From contig NZ_QDKO01000010.1 in the NCBI RefSeq assembly GCF_003094615.1, positions 124,001-188,000 of the forward strand: a stretch of DNA of 64,000 nt, in the 5' to 3' direction. The notes under the pieces are model-generated. The model had not been told where the DNA came from. It worked only from the letters and a program-made list of their open reading frames with translations, and did not search any database. A program made the translations under genes and the position numbers. Of the stretch, positions 8,694 through 18,396 are shown one piece after another (within the stretch, counting starts at the first letter, position 1; every line of letters starts with the position of its first letter). Origin of the DNA: Caulobacter radicis. Lineage in GTDB: Bacteria > Pseudomonadota > Alphaproteobacteria > Caulobacterales > Caulobacteraceae.

Positions 8694-9218
8694 TCAACCG
8701 AAGAACACGCGCCACAGCAGGCGGCCGGGCAGGAAGGTGAAGGCGCCGGCGATCAGCAGGCCGCCGACGAACAGGCCGGTCATGAAGCGCCGGTGCAGGT
8801 GGACGTTGTGGCGGCGGGCGGCGTAGACGGCCATCGGCAGGGCCACGATGGTCCAGCCCGACAGCAGGTGGATCCAGCTCATGGCGCCGTGGTTCATCTC
8901 GCGGATGAACAGCGAGCTGACCGCCGTGGTCGCCATGGCCACGACCCAGGTCCAGCCCAGGGCGCGGTGCAGGCGCGTGCCCTTGACCCCGACCATCAGC
9001 ACCGTGCCGATCGCCAGCGCCGTCAGGGCGGCGGCGATGTGGATCTGGATCTTCGCCGGCGCGGCCGCCACCAGCGACAGGTTCGGCAGGTGGACGCCGG
9101 CGCGCAGCATCATGACCGGGGCGGCGGCGATCACCGTGGCGACGAGCACGCCGGCGAGGCCCTTGCGCCGGAAGCGGCGGGCGGCGGCGTCATGCATTGA
9201 CAGGCTGGTCTGGGGCAT
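8694..9218 (-). CDS. DUF2306-like small integral membrane protein
   Basis: A 174-residue protein starting at ATG 9218 with GGAG about 8 nt upstream; the frame extends to 9290 but without a better start. There are four or five hydrophobic helices: residues about 18-38, 52-72, 85-105 (GWTWVVAMATTAVSSLFI), 115-132 and 145-165. Conserved histidines occur near membrane edges (GTRLHRALGW, NVHLHRRFMTG), as in the DUF2306 family of predicted membrane proteins. Function unknown. It is divergent from the LytTR gene with only a 63-bp shared promoter region. Confidence 0.82.
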   Translation of the reverse strand: MPQTSLSMHDAAARRFRRKGLAGVLVATVIAAAPVMMLRAGVHLPNLSLVAAAPAKIQIHIAAALTALAIGTVLMVGVKGTRLHRALGWTWVVAMATTAVSSLFIREMNHGAMSWIHLLSGWTIVALPMAVYAARRHNVHLHRRFMTGLFVGGLLIAGAFTFLPGRLLWRVFFG

Positions 9219-9281
9219 CTTGATCTCCGGGCGGCGGCGGGGTGCGTCGCCGTTGCAGGATCGATAGGAGCCGAGCGGGCC

Positions 9282-10097
9282 GTGTCTCAATCGCCGTTAC
9301 GTGAGCAGCCGGGTCGGCTTCGCCAATCGCCGCCGCCCGCCGTTCGCGCTTCGCGAATGGCGGCCCTGGCGGCGGCGCACGGACGCGGCGTCGTGGTGGC
9401 GGGGATCGCCGGCCTGTTCCTGGCCTTCGCCGGCGCGTTCGGCACCGGCGATGCGCCGCTGTGGATCCGGCTCGTCTACTGGCTGGTGCTGTGCTGGTCG
9501 GGCGCGGCGGCCGGGGCGGCCGTGGGCGCGGTCGTCCAGAACAGCGGCCTGACCGAGCGCCGGCCGTTCGTCGGCGGGGCGGTGATCACCCTGGGGGTCG
9601 CCCTGCCCGGCACGCTGTACGTCTGGGCGATGTCGAGCCTGATGTTCGGCGCCCTGCCGAAGCTGGAGAACCTGCGACACTACTTCCTGCCGGTGCTGGT
9701 CATCACCGCGGCGATCACGGCCCTCAACTTCCTGGTCGCCCGCAAGCCGGTCGAGACCCATGCGGCCGCCCCCGAGGCGCCGCCGCCGCGCTTTCTCGAA
9801 CGCCTGCCGCCCAAGCTGCGCGGCGCGACCCTCTTCGCCGTCGAGGCCCAGGACCATTACCTGCGCCTGCACACCTCCAGGGGCGAGGACCTGATCCTGA
9901 TGCGCCTCTCCGACGCCATAGCCGAGCTGGAAGGCATCGAGGGCGCCCAGACCCACCGCTCGTGGTGGGTGGCGCGCGCGGCGGTGGTCGAGGCCCGTCG
10001 CGGCGACGGCCGGGCCGTGCTGACCCTGGCCGGCGGGGCCGAGGCCCCGGTCAGCCGCGCCTACGCTAAGGCCCTGCGCGAGGCGGGCTGGTTCTAG
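9282..10097 (+). CDS. Membrane-anchored LytTR DNA-binding regulator
   Basis: A 271-residue protein from GTG 9282 with AGGAG at 9266-9270. The N-terminal half carries about four membrane helices (about 36-56, 60-85, 98-120, 132-150). The C-terminal half (about 175-270) is a LytTR domain: LFAVEAQDHYLRLHTSRGED followed by LMRLSDAIAEL, THRSWWVARAAV, and the terminal PVSRAYAKALREAGWF. LytTR domains bind direct repeats in promoters. Membrane-fused versions regulate adjacent membrane-protein genes, so the divergent DUF2306/DUF2141 genes are likely targets (inference). The stop codon overlaps the end of the convergent ankyrin gene by 4 nt. Confidence 0.9.
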   Translation: MSQSPLREQPGRLRQSPPPAVRASRMAALAAAHGRGVVVAGIAGLFLAFAGAFGTGDAPLWIRLVYWLVLCWSGAAAGAAVGAVVQNSGLTERRPFVGGAVITLGVALPGTLYVWAMSSLMFGALPKLENLRHYFLPVLVITAAITALNFLVARKPVETHAAAPEAPPPRFLERLPPKLRGATLFAVEAQDHYLRLHTSRGEDLILMRLSDAIAELEGIEGAQTHRSWWVARAAVVEARRGDGRAVLTLAGGAEAPVSRAYAKALREAGWF

Positions 10098-11362
10098 GCG
10101 GCGCGTCCCCGCCGCTGGGCCAGCAGCGCCTGCAGCCGTGTCCAGCCCTTGCGGGCCGCCTCGGCGTCGATCGAGCCCTCGGCCGGCGCGCCGCTCGGCG
10201 CTGGTCCGATGTCGGCGCCGCCCCGCACCAGCGTGATGGCCATATCCTCGCTTTCCGCCGCCCGCAGTGGTTTTAGGCCCTGGAGGTCGCTGGCGTTGGG
10301 ATCGGCGCCCCGCTTGATGAGAAGCTGAGCGACCGCCGGCGAATAGGCTTCATGCAGGGGCGTGCGCCCCAGGACGTTGCGCGCGTTCGGAGGCGCGCCG
10401 TGATCGAGCAAGAGTTTCGCCACGGCCAGCGCCCGCTCTTCGGAGTACGAAGCCTTGCAGCGGAAGGCGTCAGACGGGATCGAAGCAAGGTCGAAGCGCG
10501 CGCCCGAAGCAAGCAGGGCGCGCAGAATCTCGGGTTGGCACGAGATCGCGGCGTCGACCACGAGGTCCACACGCTGCGCCGTGGCGACACCCTCGAGGGC
10601 GCCGGCCGAGGCCAGGATCTTGGTCATGTCGAGGCGCTCCGAGGAAACGGCCATCTCCAGCGGCGTCTTCGTGCCGGGATCGTATTGATAGGCGCGGGCA
10701 GGGCGGTCGATTGGAAAGCCCGCGGCGATCAGCGCCTGCATGCTCTCGGGCGAAAGCGTCCCGGCCGCCTGGACGACCAGTCTCTGGCCGCCGACGGAAC
10801 GCGGATCGATCCCTTCCTCGCGAAAGACGTCGATCGTCCTCGCATCGGCCGTCAGCCATCGGCGAGCCGGTACGAGCTTGTCGACGCCCGCGGCGATCTC
10901 TCCGAAAGGCTCGGGCGCGTCCGGGCGGATCAGCTCCCAGCCGAACGAATCCACGCACTTCTGGTGCGGGCCGGCGTGCAGGCAGATGGTGCTCCGCAGG
11001 TCGCCGCCGAGCCAGGTGCTGTAGCGCGGTTTCAGCCGGCGAAAGCGGGACTCGTCGATCATGGCGAAAAGGTCGGCCACCGCCTGGGGGCTGGTCGGAT
11101 GGATGCGCCGGCCGGGCAGCAGCACCTCGGGGCCCCCTTCGAATATGGCCCGGCCGTCGCGATGGATCTCGATCCTGTAGTCGGCGGTCGGATCTTTCCT
11201 GGATACATGGGAAAGAACGACCATCTGGGGCCTGTCGAGGCCGTCGGGCGGCGGCCTGTTCCGCGCCCATTTGATCAGCAGGAAGGCGGCGGTGATCCCG
11301 ATCGCCAACGCAAGGCTGAGGAGCGCGGCGCGCACGATCGTATCGCCGAGCGCAGCGGTCAT
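10094..11362 (-). CDS. Membrane-anchored ankyrin-repeat protein with DUF6438-like domain
   Basis: A 422-residue protein from ATG 11362 (the frame is open to 11482 with no better start). One N-terminal helix (IVRAALLSLALAIGITAAFL) probably anchors it facing the periplasm. Residues about 45-150 (MVVLSHVSRKDPTADYRIEI onward, with IFEGGPEVLLPG) resemble the DUF6438 domain. From about 200 to 400 come ankyrin repeats, for example VAKLLLDHGAPPNARNVLGR then TPLHEAYSP and LLIKRGADPNASD. Codon use looks slightly less GC-biased than its neighbours. Role unknown; ankyrins mediate protein binding. Alternative: a periplasmic stress-type ankyrin lipoprotein, but no lipobox is seen. Confidence 0.85.
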   Translation of the reverse strand: MTAALGDTIVRAALLSLALAIGITAAFLLIKWARNRPPPDGLDRPQMVVLSHVSRKDPTADYRIEIHRDGRAIFEGGPEVLLPGRRIHPTSPQAVADLFAMIDESRFRRLKPRYSTWLGGDLRSTICLHAGPHQKCVDSFGWELIRPDAPEPFGEIAAGVDKLVPARRWLTADARTIDVFREEGIDPRSVGGQRLVVQAAGTLSPESMQALIAAGFPIDRPARAYQYDPGTKTPLEMAVSSERLDMTKILASAGALEGVATAQRVDLVVDAAISCQPEILRALLASGARFDLASIPSDAFRCKASYSEERALAVAKLLLDHGAPPNARNVLGRTPLHEAYSPAVAQLLIKRGADPNASDLQGLKPLRAAESEDMAITLVRGGADIGPAPSGAPAEGSIDAEAARKGWTRLQALLAQRRGRAA

Positions 11363-11503
11363 GAAGTTGGCCGATCTCGGCCTCGTATGGTCCTGTTTCA
11401 CGCCGCCCCCGGTGGATCGGGGCAGAGAACCGCCAATGCCGCGGCTTTGCAATCCCGACGCTGCGTGTCTCGCCAGCGTCATGGCGGCGTGCGGAGGGCA
11501 AAC

Positions 11504-11533
11504 AAAAAGGGCGGCCCTCGCGAGCCGCCCTTT
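11504..11533 (-). terminator. Intrinsic terminator after the chemoreceptor gene
   Basis: On the minus strand AAAGGGCGGC and GCCGCCCTTT form a 10-bp stem with an 8-nt loop, followed by TTG. It begins 24 nt past the stop at 11558. Confidence 0.75.
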
Positions 11534-11557
11534 CCGTTATCGACCAAGCCTTGCGGC

Positions 11558-13507
11558 TTAGAATTCTTCCCACTCGTCGACCTTGGTCGCCAGGGCGGCC
11601 GAGCCGCCGGGGCGGCCCGGACGGACGAAGGTCTGGGCGCGGGCCTGGGCGGCATGCACCGGGTTGGCGCGCGACGCGGCCGGGGCGGCGGGCGCCGAAG
11701 CGCGGCCGGCGCTCTCGCCGCCGACCTTGAAGCGGCCGACCAGGGCGGCCAGTTCGCCCGTCTCGCCTTTCAGCGAGTGGGTGGCGGCGGTGGCTTCCTC
11801 GACCATGGCGGCGTTCTGCTGAACGACCTGGTCCATCTGGTTCACGGCGGTGTTGACCTGGTGCAGGCCGGTCGACTGCTCGGTGGCCGAGGCGGCGATC
11901 TCGGTGACCAGGGCGTCGATGGTGGCGACCTGGTCGACGATGCGCTGCAGGGCCTCGCCGGTCTGGCCGACCAGGGACACGCCCGAACCGACCTGCTGGG
12001 TCGAGGTCGAGATCAGGGTCTTGATCTCCTTGGCGGCTTCGGCCGAACGCTGGGCGAGAGCCCGCACTTCCTGGGCGACGACCGCGAAGCCCTTGCCCGC
12101 ATCGCCGGCCCGGGCGGCTTCGACGCCGGCGTTCAGGGCCAGGAGGTTGGTCTGGAAGGCGATCTCGTCGATCACGCCGATGATGTTGCCGATCTGGCCC
12201 GAGGACTGCTCGATGCCGGCCATGGCGCTGACGGCCTGGCTGACGATGGCGCCGGAGCGCTCGGCGTCGGCGCGGGCGGCGGCGACCACGCTGGAGGCCT
12301 CCTTGGCGCCGGCGGCGGTCTTGCGGACCGTGGCGGTGATCTCGTCGAGGGCGGCGGCGGTCTCTTCCAGGCTGGCGGCCTGCTGCTCGGTGCGGCGCGA
12401 CAGGTCGTCCGAGGCCTGGGCGATCTCTTCCGAACCGGCGCGGATGCCGCCGGTGGCGCCGTTGATGCCGCGCAGGGCGTCCTGCAGGCGGCCGGCGGCG
12501 GCGTTGAAGTCGGTCTTCAGCTGCTGGGCCTTGGGCGCGAACTCGGCGTTGATACGGTAGGTCAGGTCGCCGTCGGCCAGCGAGCCCAGGGCTTCGGCCA
12601 GGGCGGTGATGGCGATGCGGTCGACCTCGGCCTCGGCGGCCTTCTCGGCCTCGCGTTCGGCGCGCTCGCGCTCGGTGCGGGCGCCGGCGGAGGCGGCTTC
12701 TTCTTCCAGGCGCAGCTTGTGGATGGCGGCGTCCTTGAAGGTGGCGACGGCGCCGGCCATCTCGCCGATCTCGTCCTTGCGGCCCGAGGCCGGCACGGCG
12801 ACGCTGTTGTCGCCCGAGGCCAGGCGGCGCATGGCGGTGGTCATGGCCGCGACCGGGGCGGCGATGCCGCCGGTCAGCATCAGGCCGCCGCCGACGGCGA
12901 CCGCCAGGGTGACGGCGATGCCGATGGCCAGGACCAGGGTGCTGCGCAGCGAGGCGGCGGCCTGGGCGGCGGTCTCGGCGGCGACGACGGCCTCGGCGTC
13001 GGTGGTGATGGCTTCGATGGCTTCCTCGACCGGCTCGACGGCCTTGTCGGCGACGCCGTCGTGCTTGACCAGGTCGATGGCCTGGGCGCGGGTCGCCGGA
13101 TCGGCGCCCAGCTTCTCGGCCGGCTCGATGGCCTGGGCGCGATAGTTGGCGTAGGCGGCGTCGACGGCGGCGATGCGGGCCAGATCGGCCTCGTCGTTGC
13201 CGGCCAGCTTGCGCAGCTCGTCCAGGGCGGCCACGAACTTGGGCTTGTGGGCGTTCTCCAGGCGGTCGACGTAGTAGGCGTCGCCCGACAGCAGGAAGCC
13301 GCGCAGCGAGTTCTCCTGGCGGGTCAGGCGGAAGGCGGCCGTGTCGGCGGCGCGCAGGCTGGCGTGCGCCACGGCCGTGCGCTGCACCGAGCCCTTGTAG
13401 GCCTGCTGGTTGACGAACAGCGTAATGCCCATGGCCACGATCGCGGCCAGCATCGCGCCGAACACGACCATCAGCTTCTGGGGAATCTTCAAGTCACCAA
13501 ACCGCAC
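11558..13507 (-). CDS. mcpA: Methyl-accepting chemotaxis protein, McpA-like
   Basis: A 649-residue protein. I choose GTG 13507 because GGAGG lies 7 nt upstream and the protein then begins (M)[16 protein letters not shown], as in Caulobacter McpA; an ATG at 13591 would add 28 unlikely residues. TM1 is at about 10-30, a periplasmic helical sensor to about 190, TM2 ([20 protein letters not shown]) follows, then HAMP segments. The signalling domain has the hairpin tip [20 protein letters not shown]. The C-terminus ends DEWEEF, resembling the CheR-tether pentapeptide. In C. crescentus the McpA tail is known to be needed for cell-cycle proteolysis. No che genes are adjacent, so this is a stand-alone receptor gene. 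Confidence 0.92.
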   Translation of the reverse strand: MRFGDLKIPQKLMVVFGAMLAAIVAMGITLFVNQQAYKGSVQRTAVAHASLRAADTAAFRLTRQENSLRGFLLSGDAYYVDRLENAHKPKFVAALDELRKLAGNDEADLARIAAVDAAYANYRAQAIEPAEKLGADPATRAQAIDLVKHDGVADKAVEPVEEAIEAITTDAEAVVAAETAAQAAASLRSTLVLAIGIAVTLAVAVGGGLMLTGGIAAPVAAMTTAMRRLASGDNSVAVPASGRKDEIGEMAGAVATFKDAAIHKLRLEEEAASAGARTERERAEREAEKAAEAEVDRIAITALAEALGSLADGDLTYRINAEFAPKAQQLKTDFNAAAGRLQDALRGINGATGGIRAGSEEIAQASDDLSRRTEQQAASLEETAAALDEITATVRKTAAGAKEASSVVAAARADAERSGAIVSQAVSAMAGIEQSSGQIGNIIGVIDEIAFQTNLLALNAGVEAARAGDAGKGFAVVAQEVRALAQRSAEAAKEIKTLISTSTQQVGSGVSLVGQTGEALQRIVDQVATIDALVTEIAASATEQSTGLHQVNTAVNQMDQVVQQNAAMVEEATAATHSLKGETGELAALVGRFKVGGESAGRASAPAAPAASRANPVHAAQARAQTFVRPGRPGGSAALATKVDEWEEF

Positions 13508-13716
13508 GACCCGCCTCCGGATATCTGCCCCGACGATGTGCGCGACAGCACACGTCCTCGCTGCAAGCTCTGGCGAGATCGCGGTTTCCACGGGATTAAC
13601 CGTAGTGTGGCGGAACGTCGCACCCCGAGACCGGGGTTATATGCCGATGGTCGGCGACCCAGTGTCAGCAACTTCCTCAGGTTGCGGCGTGTAAGGGGTT
13701 ACCGCTGATAACGACA

Positions 13717-13747
13717 CACCCCGCTCCACCTGTGGCGGAGCGGGGTG
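13717..13747 (-). terminator. GC-rich hairpin downstream of polA
   Basis: CACCCCGCTCC and GGAGCGGGGTG form an 11-bp perfect stem with a 9-nt loop, 44 nt past the polA stop codon. Only a weak U-rich tail (TGTGTCGTTATC) follows on the minus strand, so termination may be partial. Confidence 0.55.
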
Positions 13748-13790
13748 CGACAAAGAGACGGGCCGAAAATATTTCGATCCGAGGCCTGAT

Positions 13791-16697
13791 CTAGTGAGCC
13801 TCGTCCCAGTTCAGGGCCGCGCGGGCCTCGACCGTCAGGGGAACGGAAAGCGCCACGGCCGGTTCGGCCGCGCCCTCCATGACCCGCCGGGCGACGTCGC
13901 AGACGGCCTGGGCCTCGTGCTCGGGAGCCTCGAACACCAGTTCATCGTGCACCTGCAGCAGCATGCGGGCCTTCAGGCCTTCCTGCTCGAGCGCGGCGGG
14001 CATGCGGACCATGGCCCGGCGCATGACGTCGGCGGCCGCGCCCTGGATCGGGGCGTTGATGGCCGCGCGTTCGGAGAACTGCCGCTGGCCCACAGACTTG
14101 GCGTGGATGTCGGGGATGTTGATCTTGCGGCCGAAGATCGTGGTCACGTAGCCGTGCTCGCGCACGAAGGCCTTGGTGGCGTCCATATAGGCCTGGATGC
14201 CGGGGAAGCGCTCGAAATAGGTCTTGATGTAGGCCCCGGCCTCGCCCTGGCCGATGCCCAGCTGGTTGGCCAGGCCAAAAGCGCTGATGCCGTAGACGAT
14301 GCCGAAGTTGATGGCCTTGGCCCGGCGGCGGATCAGCGGGTCCATGCCCTCGATCGGGGTGTCGAACATCTCCGAGGCCGTCATGGCGTGGATGTCGAGG
14401 CCGTCGCGGAAGGCCTGCTGAAGTTGCGGGATCTGGCCGATGTGGGCCAGCAGGCGCAGCTCGATCTGGCTGTAGTCGGCGCTGATCAGCACCTTGCCCG
14501 GCGCGGCCACGAAGGCCTTGCGGATCTTGCGGCCCTCCTCGGTGCGCACCGGGATGTTCTGCAGGTTGGGGTCCGACGACGACAGGCGGCCCGTCGTGGT
14601 GGCGGCCAGGGCGTAGGAGGTGTGCACCCGGCCCGTGCGCTCGCTGATCGCGGCGATCAGGTTTTCGGTATAGGTGCCCTTCAGCTTGGACAACTGGCGC
14701 CAGTCGAGCAGCACGCGCGGCAGCTCGTGTTCATTGGCCAGGCTTTCCAGCACGTCGCTGTCGGTCGACCACTGGCCGGTGGCGGTCTTCTTGCCGCCCT
14801 TCATGTTCAGTTCGCCGAACAGCACGTCGCCGATCTGCTTGGGGCTGCCCAGGTTGAACGGCCGGCCGGCCAGCTTTTGCGCCTGCTCCTCGAAGTCGGC
14901 CATGCGCAGCGAGAACTCGTTGGAGAGCCGCCGCAGGGTCTCGGGATCGACGCGGACGCCGTCGTTCTCCATCGTCGCCAGCACGCCCGGCATCGGCCGC
15001 TCGAGGGTCTCGTACACCGTTAGCAGGCCCTCGGCCGCCAGGCGCGGACGCAGGACGTTGTAGAGCCGCAGGGTGACGTCGGCGTCCTCGGCGGCGTAGG
15101 CCGTGGCCTTGTCCAGGGCCACGTGCTTGAAGCTGATCTGGCTCTTGCCCGTGCCGGCCACTTCCTTGAACGGGATGGGCTTGTGGCCCAGCCACAGCTC
15201 CGACAGCTCGTCCATGCCGTGGCCGTGCAGGCCCGCTTCCAGCACGTAGCTGATCAGCATGGTGTCCTCGATCGGGGCGACGACGATCCCCCGGCGGGCC
15301 ATCACGGCGATGTCGTACTTGGCGTTCTGGGCGACCTTCAGCACCGCCGGGTCTTCCAGCAGCGGCTTCAGCGCGGCCAGCGCCTCTTCCTCGGAGATCT
15401 GCTCCAGCTTGGCCGGGGCCTCGAAGGCCAGGCCCCCGTCCTGCGGCTTGTCCTCGTGGCTGACGGGGATGTAGCAGGCCTCGCCCGGCGCGATGGCCAG
15501 CGACACGCCGCACAGGCCGGCATTGGCCGAGGACAGCGCGTCGGTCTCGGTGTCGAAGGCGACGATCCCCTTGGCCCGGGCCTTGTCGATCCAGACCTGA
15601 AGGGTGGGAAGATCCCGCACGCAGACATAGGCGGCGGTGTCGATGGCGACCGGCTCGGCCACCGGATTGGCCGCGGCGCGGGCGGCGGCCGAAACGTAGG
15701 AGACGCTGGTCACCGGCGCGGTGACGGCTCTGTCCGAGGGGCGGGCCTCCAGCGTGCGCGGCGCGGCCGCGGCGTTGCCGTCGCCGACCCGGCGGGCCAG
15801 CGTCCGAAACTCCATCTCTTCCAGGAAGGCGGCCAGCACGGCCTTGTCGGGCTCGCGCACCACCAGGTCGTCCAGCGGCTCGGGCAGGGGGGTGTTGCAG
15901 TCCAGCGTGACCAGGGCCCGCGACAGGCGGATCTGGTCGGCGAAGTTGATCAGGGTCTCGCGGCGCTTGGGCTGCTTGATCTCGCCGGCGCGGGCCAGCA
16001 GCGTGTCGAGGTCGCCGTACTCGGTGATCAGCTGGGCGGCGGTCTTGATCCCGATCCCGGGAGCTCCCGGAACGTTGTCGACGCTGTCGCCGCAAAGCGA
16101 TTGCACGTCGACCACGTGTTCGGGATAGACGCCGAACTTCTCGAACACTTCGTTGCGGCCGATGCGGACGCCCTTCATGGGATCGAACATCGAGACGCTG
16201 TCGCCGACCAGCTGCATCAGGTCCTTGTCGGACGAGACGATGACGGCTTCGCCGCCGGCGTCGCGGGCGGCGCAGGCGTAGGCGGCGATCAGGTCGTCGG
16301 CCTCGTAGCCGGGCAGCTCGATGGCCGGCACGCCGAAGGCCCGGGTGGCGTCGCGCACCAGCGGGAACTGCGGGATCAGGTCTTCCGGCGCCGGCGGACG
16401 GTGGGCCTTGTATTGGTCGTACAGCTTGTTGCGGAACGTCTTTTCCGAGTGATCCCAGATCACCGCCAGGTGCGTGGGCGCGTCGCCCTGCATGTCGCGC
16501 ATCAGCTTCCACAGCATGTTGCAGAAGCCCTGCACCGCGCCGACGGGCAGGCCGTCGCTCTTGCGGGTCAGGGGCGGCAGGGCGTGGTAGGCGCGGAACA
16601 GATAGGCCGAGCCGTCCACCAGGAAGAGGCGCAGGGCAGGGCCGTCCTGGGTGAGGGGGCGGGACTGGGCGGATTCGGGCGCGGCGGCGTCGGTCAT
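13791..16697 (-). CDS. polA: DNA polymerase I
   Basis: A protein of 968 residues from ATG 16697 (a second ATG four codons upstream at 16709 is possible). It has all three domains: the 5'-3' exonuclease (about 20-300, LFLVDGSAYLFRAYHALPPL), the 3'-5' proofreading exonuclease (about 375-560, FDTETDAL), and the polymerase (about 600-968) with motif A DYSQIELRLLAHI, motif B RRAKAINFGIVYG and motif C QVHDELVFE. The 3'-5' exonuclease carries its DxE metal-binding pair, so proofreading should be active. It fills gaps and removes primers in replication and repair. It is monocistronic, divergent from the TonB_C-repeat gene across 141 bp. Confidence 0.98.
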   Translation of the reverse strand: MTDAAAPESAQSRPLTQDGPALRLFLVDGSAYLFRAYHALPPLTRKSDGLPVGAVQGFCNMLWKLMRDMQGDAPTHLAVIWDHSEKTFRNKLYDQYKAHRPPAPEDLIPQFPLVRDATRAFGVPAIELPGYEADDLIAAYACAARDAGGEAVIVSSDKDLMQLVGDSVSMFDPMKGVRIGRNEVFEKFGVYPEHVVDVQSLCGDSVDNVPGAPGIGIKTAAQLITEYGDLDTLLARAGEIKQPKRRETLINFADQIRLSRALVTLDCNTPLPEPLDDLVVREPDKAVLAAFLEEMEFRTLARRVGDGNAAAAPRTLEARPSDRAVTAPVTSVSYVSAAARAAANPVAEPVAIDTAAYVCVRDLPTLQVWIDKARAKGIVAFDTETDALSSANAGLCGVSLAIAPGEACYIPVSHEDKPQDGGLAFEAPAKLEQISEEEALAALKPLLEDPAVLKVAQNAKYDIAVMARRGIVVAPIEDTMLISYVLEAGLHGHGMDELSELWLGHKPIPFKEVAGTGKSQISFKHVALDKATAYAAEDADVTLRLYNVLRPRLAAEGLLTVYETLERPMPGVLATMENDGVRVDPETLRRLSNEFSLRMADFEEQAQKLAGRPFNLGSPKQIGDVLFGELNMKGGKKTATGQWSTDSDVLESLANEHELPRVLLDWRQLSKLKGTYTENLIAAISERTGRVHTSYALAATTTGRLSSSDPNLQNIPVRTEEGRKIRKAFVAAPGKVLISADYSQIELRLLAHIGQIPQLQQAFRDGLDIHAMTASEMFDTPIEGMDPLIRRRAKAINFGIVYGISAFGLANQLGIGQGEAGAYIKTYFERFPGIQAYMDATKAFVREHGYVTTIFGRKINIPDIHAKSVGQRQFSERAAINAPIQGAAADVMRRAMVRMPAALEQEGLKARMLLQVHDELVFEAPEHEAQAVCDVARRVMEGAAEPAVALSVPLTVEARAALNWDEAH

Positions 16698-16838
16698 GGC
16701 GGCGAACATAAGGGGATCGGTGGCGCGCCGGAACCCTTGCCGAACACGCCTCGACCGGTTGCTGACGCCGGGTGGCTGGGCTATGGCTCAGCCCTGGGTC
16801 GAGTAGTCGGGCGGGGGCCCGAGACCCGAGGGGGCGTT

Positions 16839-18170
16839 GTGTCTTTCATTCGTTTCGGTTCGGTCGCGGCCCTGCTGGTGCTGGCGGGTCTTCCCACGTC
16901 TTCGATCGCGGCCGAGGAGGGGCGCCTGGTGTTCGCCGCCCGGCCCAAGGCGTCGGAGATCAAGGCCGCGTTTCCGGCCGGGGCCAGCGTCACCGGCGAC
17001 GCCGAGGTCGAGTGCGTGATCGCCGACAAGGGCGCGCTGGCCGACTGCAAGGTGCTGAGCGAGTACCCGATGAACCGCGGCTTCGGCGCGGCCGCCCTGG
17101 GCCTTTCCGATCGCTACAAGGCCAAGGTCAAGGACGAGAGCGGCGCTTCGGCCGTCGGCCGCAAGATCTCCTATTCGCTCGAGTTCCTGGCGCCCGGCGA
17201 CGCCAATCCCGACTGGGTGCGCAAGCCGACGGGCCAGGATCTGGCGGGCGTCTTCCCCGTCGCCGCGGTGAAGGCCGGCAAGGACGGCCGGGCCGTCATC
17301 CGCTGCCGGGTCACGACCGAGGGTTTCCTGGACCGTTGCGCGGTGCTGTCGGAAAGCCCCGCGGGCCTGGGCTTCGGCCATTCGGCCCTGGCGCTGGCCC
17401 CGCAGTTCCTGATGAGCCCCAAGATCCGCGCCGGCCAGCGCGTCGAGACCGAGGTCACGGTGCCGATCAACTGGGCGGGCCTGGCCGAGGGCGGTTTCGC
17501 GTCGGTCGGCAAGGAGCGGCTGATCCTGGATCCGCCGTGGAAGTCGGCGCCCAGCCTGGCGCAGGTCGAGGCCGCCTGGCCCAAGGCCGCCGCGGGCGAG
17601 GACAACGGCCAGGCCGCCCTGCGCTGCGGGATCAAGGAAACCGGCGCGCTGGACGACTGCGAGGTGATCTCGGAACTGCCCAAGGGCAGGGGGTTCGGCA
17701 AGGCGGCTCTCGGGCTGGCCGACCACTTCAAGGTGTCGGTGGGGCCGGGCGACGCCAAGCTGGTCAAGCTGATCCACGTGGACGTGCCGTTCCGTTTCCG
17801 GCCGCCGGGCGCGACCGGCCGCCAGCTGACCAAGCCGCGCTGGATCCAGATGGCCGACGCCGAGGGCCTGGCCATGGCCTTCCCCCAGGCCGCCCGCAAG
17901 GCGGGGGTGAAGAACGGCCTGGGCGTGGTGTCCTGCGCGGTGACCACCGAGGGCCGGTTGGCCGACTGCGAGGCCGCGCGCGAGGAGCCGGCGGGTCTGG
18001 ACTTCGCCGCTTCGGCGATGATCGTGGCGGGCTCCATGCGGATGAACCCGTGGACCAAGGAAGGCGACCCGGTGGACGGCCAGCGCATCCGCCTGCCGAT
18101 CCGCTTCGAGGGCGGTGGAGACGAGGAAGAAGGGGCCGCCGAGGCTCCGGCGACGCCGGCCAAGCCCTGA
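16839..18170 (+). CDS. Secreted protein with four TonB_C-like repeats, each with a CX10C pair
   Basis: A 443-residue protein from GTG 16839 preceded by GAGGGGG; the frame is open far upstream, antisense to polA. The signal peptide is FIRFGSVAALLVLAGLP with cleavage near IAA. The mature part holds four similar units of about 100 residues, each shaped like the TonB C-terminal/energy-transducer fold. Each has a cysteine pair at constant spacing: CVIADKGALADC, CRVTTEGFLDRC, CGIKETGALDDC and CAVTTEGRLADC. The pattern suggests four disulfide-stabilised periplasmic domains. There is no membrane anchor or proline spacer, so it is not a working TonB. Caulobacter carries many such stand-alone repeat proteins of unknown role. 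Confidence 0.85.
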   Translation: MSFIRFGSVAALLVLAGLPTSSIAAEEGRLVFAARPKASEIKAAFPAGASVTGDAEVECVIADKGALADCKVLSEYPMNRGFGAAALGLSDRYKAKVKDESGASAVGRKISYSLEFLAPGDANPDWVRKPTGQDLAGVFPVAAVKAGKDGRAVIRCRVTTEGFLDRCAVLSESPAGLGFGHSALALAPQFLMSPKIRAGQRVETEVTVPINWAGLAEGGFASVGKERLILDPPWKSAPSLAQVEAAWPKAAAGEDNGQAALRCGIKETGALDDCEVISELPKGRGFGKAALGLADHFKVSVGPGDAKLVKLIHVDVPFRFRPPGATGRQLTKPRWIQMADAEGLAMAFPQAARKAGVKNGLGVVSCAVTTEGRLADCEAAREEPAGLDFAASAMIVAGSMRMNPWTKEGDPVDGQRIRLPIRFEGGGDEEEGAAEAPATPAKP

Positions 18171-18278
18171 GGCTCGATCCCGCCAAGGCGGCGCTTTGCA
18201 ACCATTGTTCGCCCAAATGAGGCGAGATCGCCCTTAAGGCGCCCCATGCTGGACCTGTGGACGGTTTACAGGCAAAAG

Positions 18279-18355
18279 CACGTCCGCCCGTGAGGCGGAC
18301 GTGATCCGTCTGGCGGAACCTGGGAACCTCAGGGCACGTCAGAGGCTTGGTTCCC
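18279..18355. other. Two adjacent strong hairpins, candidate structured RNA or terminator region
   Basis: CACGTCCGCC-N5-GGCGGACGTG (18279-18303) is a perfect 10-bp stem. On the minus strand it is followed by CTTTTGCC, like a terminator. A second inverted repeat, GGGAACC...GGTTCCC (18322-18328 with 18349-18355), lies alongside. No coding gene needs a minus-strand terminator here. The arrangement could be the 3' part of a small RNA read on the minus strand, or folding in the leader of the 64-residue ORF. I cannot name a known RNA family. Confidence 0.35.
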
Positions 18356-18396
18356 TACGAGTAAAAGCGCCCTCCCCGACGCGGATACTGTTGAGC

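Noticed and set aside
10352..13708. 1118-codon open frame opposite the ankyrin protein and chemoreceptor
   Set aside because: Spans two real genes on the other strand with conserved domains; the product has repetitive G/D/L/V composition and no recognisable domain.
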